Source: Xanthomonas arboricola pv. guizotiae
GTDB lineage: Bacteria > Pseudomonadota > Gammaproteobacteria > Xanthomonadales > Xanthomonadaceae
Direction of reading: 5' to 3'
DNA length: 64,000 nt
Assembly: GCF_002940205.1 (NCBI RefSeq)
Contig: NZ_MDSK01000005.1
Coordinates: 102,237 to 166,236, forward strand
Made by a program: the position numbers and the translations under genes
Notes under the pieces: generated by a model
Seen by the model: only the letters and a program-made list of their open reading frames with translations
Told to the model about the DNA's origin: nothing
The model's database searches: none
Shown here: piece after piece, positions 23,425-31,449 of the stretch
Numbering within the stretch: the stretch's first letter is position 1
Layout of the letters: each line of letters opens with the position of its first letter

Positions 23425-23805
23425 TCAGCTGGAGGCGCCGCTCAGCTGCCGTGCCCTGGACAGCGCGCTGATCAGTTCGTCTGACAAGTAGGGCTTGGTC
23501 AGGATCACACCGCGCTCGAGGCCGCGGGGGATGGTGCCACTGGCAACACCGGTCGCCAGCACGAACGGAATCCCGAGCTCCGACAGCAGCCGGGCGACCG
23601 GCTCGCTGGTCTCGCCATTGCCGAGGCGGTAGTCGAGCACTGCGATCTCCGGCGCATCGGCCTGGATCAGGGTCAGCGCTTGCGCAACGTCCCCGACCGG
23701 ACCCAGCACGACCGCGCCAGCCTGGGCGAGCTGCAGGTCGAGCAGCATGGCATTCATCTGGTCGTTCTCGACCACCAGTACCCGAACTCCACGCAACACC
23801 GACAT
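23425..23805 (-). CDS. Single-domain (CheY-like) response regulator
   Basis: A 126-residue receiver domain with no output domain. The acidic pocket is VVENDQMN, the phospho-acceptor Asp is in AVLDYRLGNGE (about residue 58) and the conserved Lys is in ILTKPYLSD. It is encoded 189 bases upstream of, and on the same strand as, the hybrid kinase, so it may receive phosphate from it or act as a phosphate sink. The pairing is inferred from position. Confidence 0.9.
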   Translation of the reverse strand: MSVLRGVRVLVVENDQMNAMLLDLQLAQAGAVVLGPVGDVAQALTLIQADAPEIAVLDYRLGNGETSEPVARLLSELGIPFVLATGVASGTIPRGLERGVILTKPYLSDELISALSRARQLSGASS

Positions 23806-23928
23806 TGCTTACTCCTTCACCTAAGTCGGCCAGTATATCGACACAGCCCCAGCGCAGCGCCGCCGCCGCCTTTCGCAGCTGAATTCGTCAGGCGCGTTCT
23901 GACACTGTTCGTTTCATGCGCGAGTGGC

Positions 23929-23934
23929 TATACT
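23929..23934 (+). promoter_or_regulatory. Candidate -10 box of tRNA-Leu
   Basis: TATACT lies 10 bases before the tRNA-Leu 5' end, a good sigma70 -10 hexamer. The -35 is poor at the expected spacing. Confidence 0.45.
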
Positions 23935-23944
23935 GCGCGGCCAC

Positions 23945-24031
23945 GCCGAAGTGGCGGAATCGGTAGACGCAGCGGATTCAAAATCCGCCGCCCTTAAAAG
24001 CGTGTGGGTTCGAGTCCCACCTTCGGCACCA
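23945..24031 (+). tRNA. tRNA-Leu(CAA)
   Basis: An 87-base class II tRNA. The acceptor stem GCCGAAG pairs with CTTCGGC, followed by discriminator A and encoded CCA. The anticodon loop TTCAAAA gives anticodon CAA (codon UUG). A long variable arm precedes the T arm GTGGGTTCGAGTCCCAC. Confidence 0.97.
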
Positions 24032-24051
24032 GGATGTAGCGGCACAGGCAG

Positions 24052-24087
24052 AGCCCTTCTGGCGACGGTCAGAGGGGCTTTTCTTTT
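24052..24087 (+). terminator. Rho-independent terminator of tRNA-Leu
   Basis: A 10-base stem AGCCCTTCTG/CAGAGGGGCT (one G-U pair) with an 8-base loop, followed by TTTCTTTT. It is 20 bases downstream of the tRNA-Leu CCA end. Confidence 0.8.
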
Positions 24088-24377
24088 GTGCGCTCGACAA
24101 TCGTCGGAACCGGCGATTGTCCGCCGGCTGTCGCATCCGCGCGCTTCGATGTTGCCTTCGCGAATGGAGCGCGCTGTCTTCGAGGTGACACGACAGCGGG
24201 TGCAACTGCATCATGTTCTTCGTCGCATGGCGGCGTGTTCCATGCATCGCATCGATGATGCGTGTTCACTGAAAATCTCGGCGAGACGAGCGCGGGTTGC
24301 TGCCGGGCGCCTGCAGGCACGCAGCCATCACGCGCGATGCGTACCTTGGAAAGCTCTTTTCAAGCAGGTGGCTTTCC
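24088..24377. other. Intergenic region, no gene recognised
   Basis: This 290-base stretch lies between the tRNA-Leu terminator and the next small gene. I find no protein features, tRNA or strong hairpin; it presumably carries the promoter of the downstream 58-residue gene. Confidence 0.4.
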
Positions 24378-24554
24378 ATGGATTTCGATTCCTCGCAGCA
24401 ACTACGCATCTTGCGCGACATCCATGACACCACGCCGGTCGCCGACGAAGAGGCCAACTGGGCAGTGCGTGCCGGCTATGCAACACAGGCCGAAGACGGC
24501 GATATCGATCTCACCCACGAAGGCCGCAAGGCGCTGGATGTCGGCCAGACCTGA
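24378..24554 (+). CDS. Small hypothetical protein (58 aa)
   Basis: A short acidic soluble protein starting MDFDSSQQLRILRDIHD and ending in DLTHEGRKALDVG. The end resembles the wing of small winged-helix proteins (an LTxEG-type segment), so it could be a mini DNA-binding or adaptor protein, but this is weak. GGTGG lies about 10 bases before the ATG at 24378. It stands alone between tRNA genes and is followed 30 bases later by an 11-base G run. I do not recognise the family. Confidence 0.6.
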   Translation: MDFDSSQQLRILRDIHDTTPVADEEANWAVRAGYATQAEDGDIDLTHEGRKALDVGQT

Positions 24555-24584
24555 TCCCTCGTTGCGCGGCTTCGTTCGATTCGT

Positions 24585-24595
24585 GGGGGGGGGGG
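24585..24595. repeat. Homopolymer run of 11 G
   Basis: An uninterrupted G11 tract lies 30 bases downstream of the 58-residue ORF. Tracts this long are prone to slippage; here it is intergenic, so an effect on coding is unlikely. It may also be a sequencing-error hotspot. Confidence 0.9.
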
Positions 24596-24728
24596 TAAGG
24601 GCTCATCGTGGAGTGCATGACACCGTCGATCCGCGTGTGCGGGAGTGTGGATGGAGTGCCACGATGCGCGCCTATCGTGCCGCCACCGTCTGCATACGGT
24701 GGAACAGGGTGCCCACTGAATTCCAGGC

Positions 24729-24758
24729 AAAAAAAAGCCCCGGCAGTGCCGGGGCTTT
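24729..24758 (-). terminator. Rho-independent terminator after tRNA-Glu (copy 1)
   Basis: A 9-base stem AGCCCCGGC/GCCGGGGCT with loop AGT. Read on the minus strand it is followed by a T-run of about 8, so it ends the tRNA-Ala-tRNA-Glu transcript. It is identical to the copy at 25407-25436. Confidence 0.9.
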
Positions 24759-24766
24759 CAGATGAT

Positions 24767-24842
24767 TGGCGTCCCCACGGGGATTCGAACCCCGGTGTCC
24801 ACCGTGAAAGGGTGGTGTCCTAGGCCTCTAGACGATGGGGAC
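24767..24842 (-). tRNA. tRNA-Glu(TTC), copy 1
   Basis: A 76-base tRNA with encoded CCA. On the minus strand the acceptor stem is GTCCCCA/TGGGGAC and the anticodon loop contains TTC (CTTTCAC). It is identical to the copy at 25445-25520. Confidence 0.97.
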
Positions 24843-24890
24843 GCGTATCAAAACCTGGTTGTAGATTCCAGACGGCCTATGTCGGGAATG

Positions 24891-24966
24891 TGGTGGAGCC
24901 AGGCGGGATCGAACCGCCGACCTCCTGCATGCCATGCAGGCGCTCTCCCAGCTGAGCTATGGCCCC
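24891..24966 (-). tRNA. tRNA-Ala(GGC), copy 1
   Basis: A 76-base tRNA with encoded CCA. On the minus strand the acceptor stem is GGGGCCA/TGGCTCC and the anticodon loop ATGGCAT gives GGC. It lies 48 bases upstream of tRNA-Glu in the same transcript. Confidence 0.97.
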
Positions 24967-25406
24967 ACGATGCTGCGAGCCGGCAATCATAGCGACATCG
25001 ATGACACTTGGGAAGTGGTGTGTGCAAAAAAGTTTGCGCGACCGAGTGACGCGTGGCTTCGCAAGCAATCGATGAGTGCGCGCGTCGCAAACTGATCGAC
25101 CTGGATGTCGTCTGCATCCACGAATGTCTGATTGCGTAGGGTGTGACGATGCAATGGCCGTGGCATATTTTGCACGCCGGTCATGTGCAACAGTCTGCGC
25201 ACAACATTCGATCGGCATCGCAACATCCTGCGTTTGCTTGCACCGCCATCTGCGTAGCCGTGCCGGCAACCGCAGCAGGTGAGGTGCAAAGCTCCAGGTC
25301 GCACAACGCTGATGCGGAGCAGTTGCATCATCGATATCGACAGATGACACGCCACGCGCACCGCGTGCAGATAAACTGCGCACTCAATCGACGCTGAAAA
25401 ACACGC
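24967..25406. other. Spacer between the two tRNA-Ala-Glu units
   Basis: This 440-base stretch holds no protein or RNA gene that I recognise. A minus-strand TATGAT (24986-24991 on the plus strand as ATCATA) is a candidate -10 box for the tRNA-Ala copy to its left. The upstream sequence is less GC-rich than the surroundings. Confidence 0.5.
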
Positions 25407-25436
25407 AAAAAAAAGCCCCGGCAGTGCCGGGGCTTT
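25407..25436 (-). terminator. Rho-independent terminator after tRNA-Glu (copy 2)
   Basis: Same 9-base stem, AGT loop and A8/T8 run as the copy at 24729-24758. It ends the upstream tRNA-Ala-tRNA-Glu unit. Confidence 0.9.
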
Positions 25437-25444
25437 CAGATGAT

Positions 25445-25520
25445 TGGCGTCCCCACGGGGATTCGAACCCCGGTGTCCACCGTGAAAGGGTGGTGTCCTA
25501 GGCCTCTAGACGATGGGGAC
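25445..25520 (-). tRNA. tRNA-Glu(TTC), copy 2
   Basis: Identical in sequence to the first copy, with CCA encoded. Identity extends through the terminator on one side and 15 bases past the 5' end on the other (a 129-base identical block). Confidence 0.97.
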
Positions 25521-25565
25521 GCGTATCAAAACCTGAGTTGTCATCCTGACGGCCTAAGCCAGGAG

Positions 25566-25641
25566 TGGTGGAGCCAGGCGGGATCGAACCGCCGACCTCC
25601 TGCATGCCATGCAGGCGCTCTCCCAGCTGAGCTATGGCCCC
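25566..25641 (-). tRNA. tRNA-Ala(GGC), copy 2
   Basis: Identical tRNA body to copy 1 with anticodon GGC and encoded CCA. The spacer to tRNA-Glu is 45 bases and differs from the copy 1 spacer. Confidence 0.97.
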
Positions 25642-25658
25642 ACGAAACTGAGAAAGAA

Positions 25659-25687
25659 ATGATAGCGGCCTGTTAATGTTCGCGCAA
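25659..25687 (-). promoter_or_regulatory. Promoter of the upstream tRNA-Ala-Glu unit
   Basis: On the minus strand, TTGCGC (-35) and TATCAT (-10) are separated by exactly 17 bases, ending 17 bases before the tRNA-Ala 5' end. This is a good fit to a sigma70 tRNA promoter. Confidence 0.65.
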
Positions 25688-25745
25688 GTGCTTTTTCATT
25701 TCGCATGAGACGCAGCGTGCGCGGGGCACGCTGCGCATTGGCAAC

Positions 25746-26207
25746 TCAGTTGACGCCGTGCAGGTCGCGCAGTTGCGTCTGTCGAGCGCCGAAGTAGGCG
25801 GCCAGGTCGGCGATGTCCTGATCGCTCAGCGCGGTGGCCTGCGCCGTCATCAGCGGGTGCTGGCGATCGCCGCTGCGGTAGGCCTGCAAGGCATGCGCAA
25901 GATAGTCGCCGTATTGGCCGCCGAGCTTGGGATAGCTGGGGTCGATGGGGGCGTTGCCGTCGGCGCCGTGGCAATCGACGCAGCTCTGGCCGGTGGCCTT
26001 GCCTTTCGCGTGCGCCAGCTTGTCGCCGGCGTCGGCGCGCCCGGTCGGCAGGCCGGCAGACGAGCCGGAGCCATGTTCGCCGCTGGCGTGGCCGGCATCG
26101 CCGGCGGAATGATCGGTGGACTCGACCTGGGATTGGGAGCAGGCCGCCAACATCAGGGCGGCGACCAGGGCGATGGCTAGACGCGGAGCGTGCAGGGCGT
26201 TCGGCAT
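25746..26207 (-). CDS. Class I cytochrome c lipoprotein
   Basis: A 153-residue exported mono-haem protein. The N-terminus is a signal with a lipobox (LMLAAC), so the protein is probably anchored in a membrane facing the periplasm. One haem site, CVDCH near residue 76, and the C-terminal PLMTAQATALSDQDIADLAAYFG carries the axial Met, as in cytochrome c4/c553-type proteins. A His/Gly/Ser-rich linker separates the lipid anchor from the haem domain. It is 8 bases downstream of another cytochrome c gene, so the two are co-transcribed and may pass electrons together, perhaps to a terminal oxidase. Partner unknown. Confidence 0.9.
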   Translation of the reverse strand: MPNALHAPRLAIALVAALMLAACSQSQVESTDHSAGDAGHASGEHGSGSSAGLPTGRADAGDKLAHAKGKATGQSCVDCHGADGNAPIDPSYPKLGGQYGDYLAHALQAYRSGDRQHPLMTAQATALSDQDIADLAAYFGARQTQLRDLHGVN

Positions 26208-26215
26208 GTGGGCGC

Positions 26216-26608
26216 TTATTTGAGGGTGGACAGGTAGGCGGAGATATCGGCGATGTCCTGCTCGGAAAAACTCTGCGCCTGCGCTTGCATGGTGGGATGC
26301 CTGCGCTTGCCCTGTCGGTACTCGGTCAACGCCTGGGTCAGATACTGGCTGGACTGGCCGCCGATCTTGGGCACGCGATAGCTGGGATAGGCGTTCTTGT
26401 AGCCGGTGACGCCGTGGCAGCCCTGGCAGGTATAGGCCAGCAGGCGGCCGTTGGACGGATTGCCGGCAGGCGCTGCTGGTGTGGTCGCTGCAGCGGCGGG
26501 CGCAGGCGTGGCGGGTGCGGCTGGCGTGACTGACGGTGTCGCTGATGCGCCCCCAAACGGCAGGAAGACGACCAGAGCGAGACAAGCGGCGAGCGGCTGC
26601 GGGCGCAT
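26216..26608 (-). CDS. Class I cytochrome c
   Basis: A 130-residue periplasmic mono-haem cytochrome. A signal peptide (LAACLALVVFLPFGGASA) precedes an Ala/Pro/Thr-rich linker, then the haem motif CQGCH near residue 59 and the axial-Met segment HPTMQAQAQSFSEQDIADISAYL. The C-terminal half is very like that of the downstream cytochrome, suggesting gene duplication. I choose the ATG at 26608; the longer upstream reading has no signal peptide. It is divergent from the RND efflux operon across a 204-base spacer. Confidence 0.9.
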   Translation of the reverse strand: MRPQPLAACLALVVFLPFGGASATPSVTPAAPATPAPAAAATTPAAPAGNPSNGRLLAYTCQGCHGVTGYKNAYPSYRVPKIGGQSSQYLTQALTEYRQGKRRHPTMQAQAQSFSEQDIADISAYLSTLK

Positions 26609-26812
26609 GGTTTCGTATCCGGAGGACTGATTGAGCGTCCGCACGTGGGGGCGTGGCGGAACCGGTCCGAGTATGCCTGCGATTTGACGCCGCGCAAACC
26701 GGGTGAATACGCGAACTTGAACAGACCATGACCTTTGGCGCATTGGCGGCATTATCGTTCTGGTGGTCTACTTACCTACAACACCTGTTAACGCATCCAC
26801 TAGGACACGACG

Positions 26813-27946
26813 ATGTCGCCATTCTCCTTCCTGCCCGGCCGCAGCGGAACCTGCGCCGCCGCATTGTTGATCACCACGAGCCTGTTGTTGGGCGGCTGCA
26901 AGGCAGGAGATGGCGAGGCCAAGGCCGCCGAGGAAAAGAAAACCGTCGATGCGGTACCGGTGGAAATTGCCAAGGCCGCACGCCGTGCGGTGGCGGCCAG
27001 CTATACCGGCACCGCCGCCCTGGAGCCACGTGCCGAGGCGCAGGTGGTGGCAAAGACCTCCGGCGTGGCACTGGCGGTGATGGTGGAAGAAGGGCAGAAA
27101 GTGTCGGCGGGCCAGGCCCTGGTGCGCCTGGATCCGGACCGTGCGCATCTGGCGGTGGCGCAGAGCGAGGCGCAGTTGCGCAAGCTGGAAAACAGCTATC
27201 GCCGTGCCACCCAGTTGGTGGGGCAGCAGCTGGTCAGTGCCGCCGATGTCGACCAGCTCAAGTTCGATGCCGAAAACAGCCGCGCGCAGCATCGGCTCGC
27301 ATCGCTGGAGCTGTCCTACACCACGGTGCAGGCGCCGATCTCCGGGGTGATCGCCTCGCGCTCGATCAAGACCGGTAACTTCGTGCAGATCAATACGCCG
27401 ATCTTCCGCATCGTCGACGATGCGCAGCTGGAGGCCACGCTCAACGTGCCCGAGCGCGAACTGGCCACGCTCAAGTCCGGCCAGCCGGTGACCTTGCTGG
27501 CCGATGCCTTGCCCGGCCAGCAGTTCATCGGCAAGGTCGACCGCATTGCGCCGGTGGTGGATTCGGGCAGCGGCACCTTCCGGGTGATCTGTGCGTTTGG
27601 CCAGGGCGCCGAAGCGCTGCAGCCGGGCATGTTCGGGCGCATCCGCATCGATTACGACCAGCGCAAGGACGCGTTGGTGATCCCGCGCCTGGCGCTGCTG
27701 GACGATGGCGAACCGGCGGTGTTCGTGGTGCGCAACGGCAAGGCCAGCCGGGTGCCGGTGAAACTCGGCTATGCCGAAGGCCCATGGCTGGAAGTGCGCC
27801 AGGGCCTGAAGGAAGGCGACCAGGTGGTGACCGCCGGCAAGGTGGCGCTGCGCGATGGCACTGCGGTGCAGGTGATCGGCCAGCCCGATCGCAAGCCGGT
27901 TGCGGCTGCAGCACCGGCAGCCGGCAGCGACGGGAAACGCTCATGA
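26813..27946 (+). CDS. RND efflux periplasmic adaptor (membrane fusion lipoprotein)
   Basis: A 377-residue MdtA/AcrA-type adaptor that links inner-membrane RND pumps to an outer-membrane channel. The signal peptide has a lipobox ending LLLGGC, so it is lipid-anchored. The barrel-sandwich halves (TSGVALAVMVEEGQKVSAGQALVRL and the LSYTTVQAPISGVI segment) flank a short helical hairpin. A beta-barrel and membrane-proximal domain follow. AGGACACGACG precedes the ATG. The stop overlaps the next gene (ATGA). Substrate unknown. Confidence 0.92.
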   Translation: MSPFSFLPGRSGTCAAALLITTSLLLGGCKAGDGEAKAAEEKKTVDAVPVEIAKAARRAVAASYTGTAALEPRAEAQVVAKTSGVALAVMVEEGQKVSAGQALVRLDPDRAHLAVAQSEAQLRKLENSYRRATQLVGQQLVSAADVDQLKFDAENSRAQHRLASLELSYTTVQAPISGVIASRSIKTGNFVQINTPIFRIVDDAQLEATLNVPERELATLKSGQPVTLLADALPGQQFIGKVDRIAPVVDSGSGTFRVICAFGQGAEALQPGMFGRIRIDYDQRKDALVIPRLALLDDGEPAVFVVRNGKASRVPVKLGYAEGPWLEVRQGLKEGDQVVTAGKVALRDGTAVQVIGQPDRKPVAAAAPAAGSDGKRS

Positions 27947-30900
27947 GCGATCACGGCAACCCGCACGCACCCGTGCATGATCCGCACGCCCCGCTGCCGG
28001 GCGGCGGCCTGGTGGCCTTCGCCACGCGGCGGCGGGTGACCATCGCCATGATCACCGTGACCATGCTGCTGTTCGGCCTGATCGCGTTGCGCAGTCTCAA
28101 GGTCAATCTGCTGCCCGATTTGAGCTATCCCACGCTTACCGTGCGCACCGAATACACCGGCGCGGCACCGTCGGAAATCGAAACCTTGGTGACCGAGCCG
28201 GTGGAAGAAGCCGTCGGCGTGGTCAAGAACCTGCGCAAGCTCAAGTCGATCTCGCGCACCGGCCAGAGCGATGTGGTGCTGGAGTTCGCCTGGGGCACCA
28301 ACATGGACCAGGCCAGCCTGGAGGTGCGCGACAAGATGGAGGCCTTGTCGCTGCCGCTGGAAACCAAGCCGCCGGTGCTGCTGCGTTTCAATCCCTCTAC
28401 CGAGCCGATCATGCGGCTGGCGTTGTCGCCCAAGCAGGCGCCGGCCTCCGATACCGATGCGATCCGCCAGCTCACCGGCCTGCGTCGTTATGCCGACGAA
28501 GACCTGAAGAAGAAGCTCGAACCGGTGGCCGGTGTGGCGGCGGTCAAGGTCGGTGGCGGGCTGGAAGACGAGATCCAGGTCGACATCGATCAGCAGAAGT
28601 TGGCGCAGCTCAACCTGCCGATCGACAACGTGATCACCCGGCTCAAGGAAGAAAACGTCAACATCTCCGGCGGCCGGCTGGAGGAAGGCGCGCAGCGCTA
28701 TCTGGTGCGCACGGTCAACCAGTTCGTGGATCTGGACGAGATCCGCAACATGCTGGTGACCACGCAGAGCAGCAGCGGTAGCGCCGCGGAAGCGGCGATG
28801 CAGCAGATGTATGCAATCGCTGCCTCCACCGGTTCGCAGGCGGCATTGGCGGCGGCGGCCGAAGTGCAGAGCACCTCTTCGTCGTCCAGCAGCAGCATTG
28901 CCGGCGGCATGCCGGTGCGGCTGAAGGATGTGGCGCAGGTGCGCCAGGGCTACAAGGAACGCGAAGCGATCATCCGGCTTGGCGGCAAGGAAGCGGTGGA
29001 GCTGGCGATCTACAAGGAAGGCGATGCCAACACCGTGTCCACCGCCGCGGCGCTGCGCAAGCGTCTGGAGCAGCTCAAGGCGACGGTGCCGGGCGATGTG
29101 GAAATCACCACCATCGAGGATCAATCGCACTTCATCGAACATGCGATCAGCGATGTCAAGAAGGATGCGGTGATCGGCGGCGTACTGGCGATCCTGATCA
29201 TCTTCCTGTTCCTGCGCGATGGCTGGAGCACGTTCGTGATCAGCCTGTCGTTGCCGGTGTCGATCATCACCACGTTCTTCTTCATGGGCCAGTTGGGACT
29301 GAGCCTCAACGTGATGTCGCTGGGCGGGCTGGCATTGGCCACCGGCCTGGTGGTGGACGATTCGATCGTGGTGCTGGAGAGCATCGCCAAGGCGCGTGAG
29401 CGTGGCTTGAGCGTGCTGGACGCGGCGATTGCCGGCACGCGCGAAGTGAGCATGGCGGTGATGGCGTCCACGTTGACCACGATCGCGGTGTTCCTGCCGT
29501 TGGTGTTCGTCGAAGGCATCGCCGGGCAGCTGTTCCGCGATCAGGCATTGACGGTGGCGATTGCGATTGCGATCTCGCTGGTGGTGTCGATGACGCTGAT
29601 TCCGATGCTGAGCTCTCTCAAGGGCGCGCCGCCGATGGCGTTTCCGGACGAGCCGAGCCATCCGGATTGGCAGCCCGAGCAGCGTTGGCTCAAGCCGGTG
29701 GCGGCTGGGCGGCGTGGCGCAGGTGCGAGCGTGCGCTATGCGTTCTTCGGTGCGGCGTGGGCGGTGGTGAAGCTGTGGCGCGGCATCGCGCGGGTGGTGG
29801 GGCCGCTGATGCGCAAGGCCAGCGACTTGGCGATGGCGCCGTATGGCCGCGCCGAGCGTGGCTACCTGGCGATGTTGCCAGCGGCGCTGCGGCGCCCTGG
29901 GTTGGTGCTGGCGCTGGCGGCGGCAGCATTCATCGGCACCGTGTTGCTGGTGCCGATGCTGGGCGCGGATCTGATTCCGCAGCTGGCGCAGGACCGCTTC
30001 GAAATGACCGTCAAACTGCCTTCCGGCACGCCGCTGGCACAGACCGATGCAGTGGTGCGCGAGTTGCAGCTGGCGCACGACAATGACCCGGGCATCGCGT
30101 CGCTGTACGGCGTCAGCGGCAGCGGCACGCGGCTGGATGCCAACCCTACCGAGAGCGGCGAGAACATCGGCAAGCTCACCGTGGTGATGGCCGGCGGCGG
30201 CAGCCCGGCAGTGGAAGCGGCGGCGACCGAGCGGCTGCGCAGCAGCATGGTCGGGCACCCGGGCGCGCAGGTGGATTTCGCGCGGCCGGCGTTGTTCAGT
30301 TTTTCGACGCCGCTGGAAGTGGAACTGCGCGGTCAGGATCTGGGCGAACTGGAACGCGCCGGGCAGAAGTTGGCGGCGATGCTGCGCGCCAACGGCCACT
30401 ACGCCGACGTCACATCGACGGTGGAAGAGGGCTTCCCGGAAATCCAGATCCATTTCGATCAGGAGCGTGCCGGTGCGTTGGGGCTGACCACACGGCAGAT
30501 CGCCGACGTCATCGTCAAGAAGGTGCGCGGCGATGTGGCCACGCGCTACAGCTTCCGCGATCGCAAGATCGACGTGCTGGTGCGTGCGCAGCACAGCGAT
30601 CGCGCCAGTGTGGATGCGATTCGTCAGCTGATCGTCAACCCGGGCAGCAGCCGACCGGTGCGTCTGGCGGCGGTTGCCGAGGTCCTGGCAACCACCGGGC
30701 CGAGCGAGATCCATCGCGCCGATCAGACCCGAGTGGCGATCGTGTCGACCAGCCTCAAGGACATCGATCTGGGCGGCGCGGTACGCGAAGTGGAAACGAT
30801 GGTACGCAAGGACCCGCTCGCTGCAGGCGTGGGCATGCATATCGGCGGCCAGGGCGAGGAGCTGGCGCAATCGGTGAAGTCGCTGCTGTTCGCGTTCGGG

Positions 30901-31449
30901 CTGGCCATCTTCCTGGTCTATCTGGTGATGGCCTCGCAGTTCGAATCGCTGCTGCATCCGTTCGTCATCCTGTTCACCATTCCGCTGGCGATGGTGGGTG
31001 CGGTGCTGGCCTTGTTGATGACCGGCAAGCCGGTGTCGGTGGTGGTATTCATCGGTTTGATCCTGCTGGTGGGGCTGGTGACCAAGAACGCGATCATCCT
31101 GATCGACAAGGTCAACCAGTTGCGCGAGGAAGGCATGCCCAAGCGCGAGGCATTGATCGAAGGGGCGCGCTCGCGCTTGCGGCCGATCGTGATGACCACG
31201 TTGTGCACCTTGTTCGGCTTCCTGCCGCTGGCGGTGGCGATGGGCGAGGGCGCCGAGGTGCGGGCGCCGATGGCGATCACCGTGATCGGCGGTTTGCTGG
31301 TATCGACCCTGCTGACCTTGCTGGTGATACCGGTGGTGTACGACCTGCTGGATCGTCGCGCCGACGCGTACTATCTGGAACGCGGCCGGCGCATGGCCGG
31401 GCAACGCGCGCACGCGGCAGGCAATGCCGACGGACTGGAGGCGCTATGA
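27943..31449 (+). CDS. RND efflux permease 1 (large, with low-complexity insertion)
   Basis: A 1168-residue inner-membrane proton antiporter of the HAE1/AcrB superfamily, with twelve expected helices: one near residue 30, one near residue 410 and the next in the GLALATGLVVDDSIVV region carrying the helix-4 Asp, with further ones at the C-terminus. Compared with the usual length of about 1040 residues, two extra segments stand out. One is an Ala/Gln/Ser-rich insertion at about residues 274-322 in the porter domain, just before the VRLKDVAQV segment. The other is a long loop between helices 6 and 7. It is the first of two permeases in the operon, so they may form a heteromeric pump as MdtB/MdtC do. 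Confidence 0.92.
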   Translation: MSDHGNPHAPVHDPHAPLPGGGLVAFATRRRVTIAMITVTMLLFGLIALRSLKVNLLPDLSYPTLTVRTEYTGAAPSEIETLVTEPVEEAVGVVKNLRKLKSISRTGQSDVVLEFAWGTNMDQASLEVRDKMEALSLPLETKPPVLLRFNPSTEPIMRLALSPKQAPASDTDAIRQLTGLRRYADEDLKKKLEPVAGVAAVKVGGGLEDEIQVDIDQQKLAQLNLPIDNVITRLKEENVNISGGRLEEGAQRYLVRTVNQFVDLDEIRNMLVTTQSSSGSAAEAAMQQMYAIAASTGSQAALAAAAEVQSTSSSSSSSIAGGMPVRLKDVAQVRQGYKEREAIIRLGGKEAVELAIYKEGDANTVSTAAALRKRLEQLKATVPGDVEITTIEDQSHFIEHAISDVKKDAVIGGVLAILIIFLFLRDGWSTFVISLSLPVSIITTFFFMGQLGLSLNVMSLGGLALATGLVVDDSIVVLESIAKARERGLSVLDAAIAGTREVSMAVMASTLTTIAVFLPLVFVEGIAGQLFRDQALTVAIAIAISLVVSMTLIPMLSSLKGAPPMAFPDEPSHPDWQPEQRWLKPVAAGRRGAGASVRYAFFGAAWAVVKLWRGIARVVGPLMRKASDLAMAPYGRAERGYLAMLPAALRRPGLVLALAAAAFIGTVLLVPMLGADLIPQLAQDRFEMTVKLPSGTPLAQTDAVVRELQLAHDNDPGIASLYGVSGSGTRLDANPTESGENIGKLTVVMAGGGSPAVEAAATERLRSSMVGHPGAQVDFARPALFSFSTPLEVELRGQDLGELERAGQKLAAMLRANGHYADVTSTVEEGFPEIQIHFDQERAGALGLTTRQIADVIVKKVRGDVATRYSFRDRKIDVLVRAQHSDRASVDAIRQLIVNPGSSRPVRLAAVAEVLATTGPSEIHRADQTRVAIVSTSLKDIDLGGAVREVETMVRKDPLAAGVGMHIGGQGEELAQSVKSLLFAFGLAIFLVYLVMASQFESLLHPFVILFTIPLAMVGAVLALLMTGKPVSVVVFIGLILLVGLVTKNAIILIDKVNQLREEGMPKREALIEGARSRLRPIVMTTLCTLFGFLPLAVAMGEGAEVRAPMAITVIGGLLVSTLLTLLVIPVVYDLLDRRADAYYLERGRRMAGQRAHAAGNADGLEAL

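Noticed and set aside
24729..25641. Possibility that one tRNA-Ala/tRNA-Glu copy is a pseudogene or a CRISPR-like repeat
   Set aside because: Both copies are intact tRNAs with CCA, promoter signals and terminators; there is no spacer-repeat periodicity.
27769..31413. Minus-strand open frame of about 1214 codons opposite RND permease 1
   Set aside because: Antisense shadow of a well-supported permease; extremely His/Gln/Arg-rich, typical of reverse frames in GC-rich genes.
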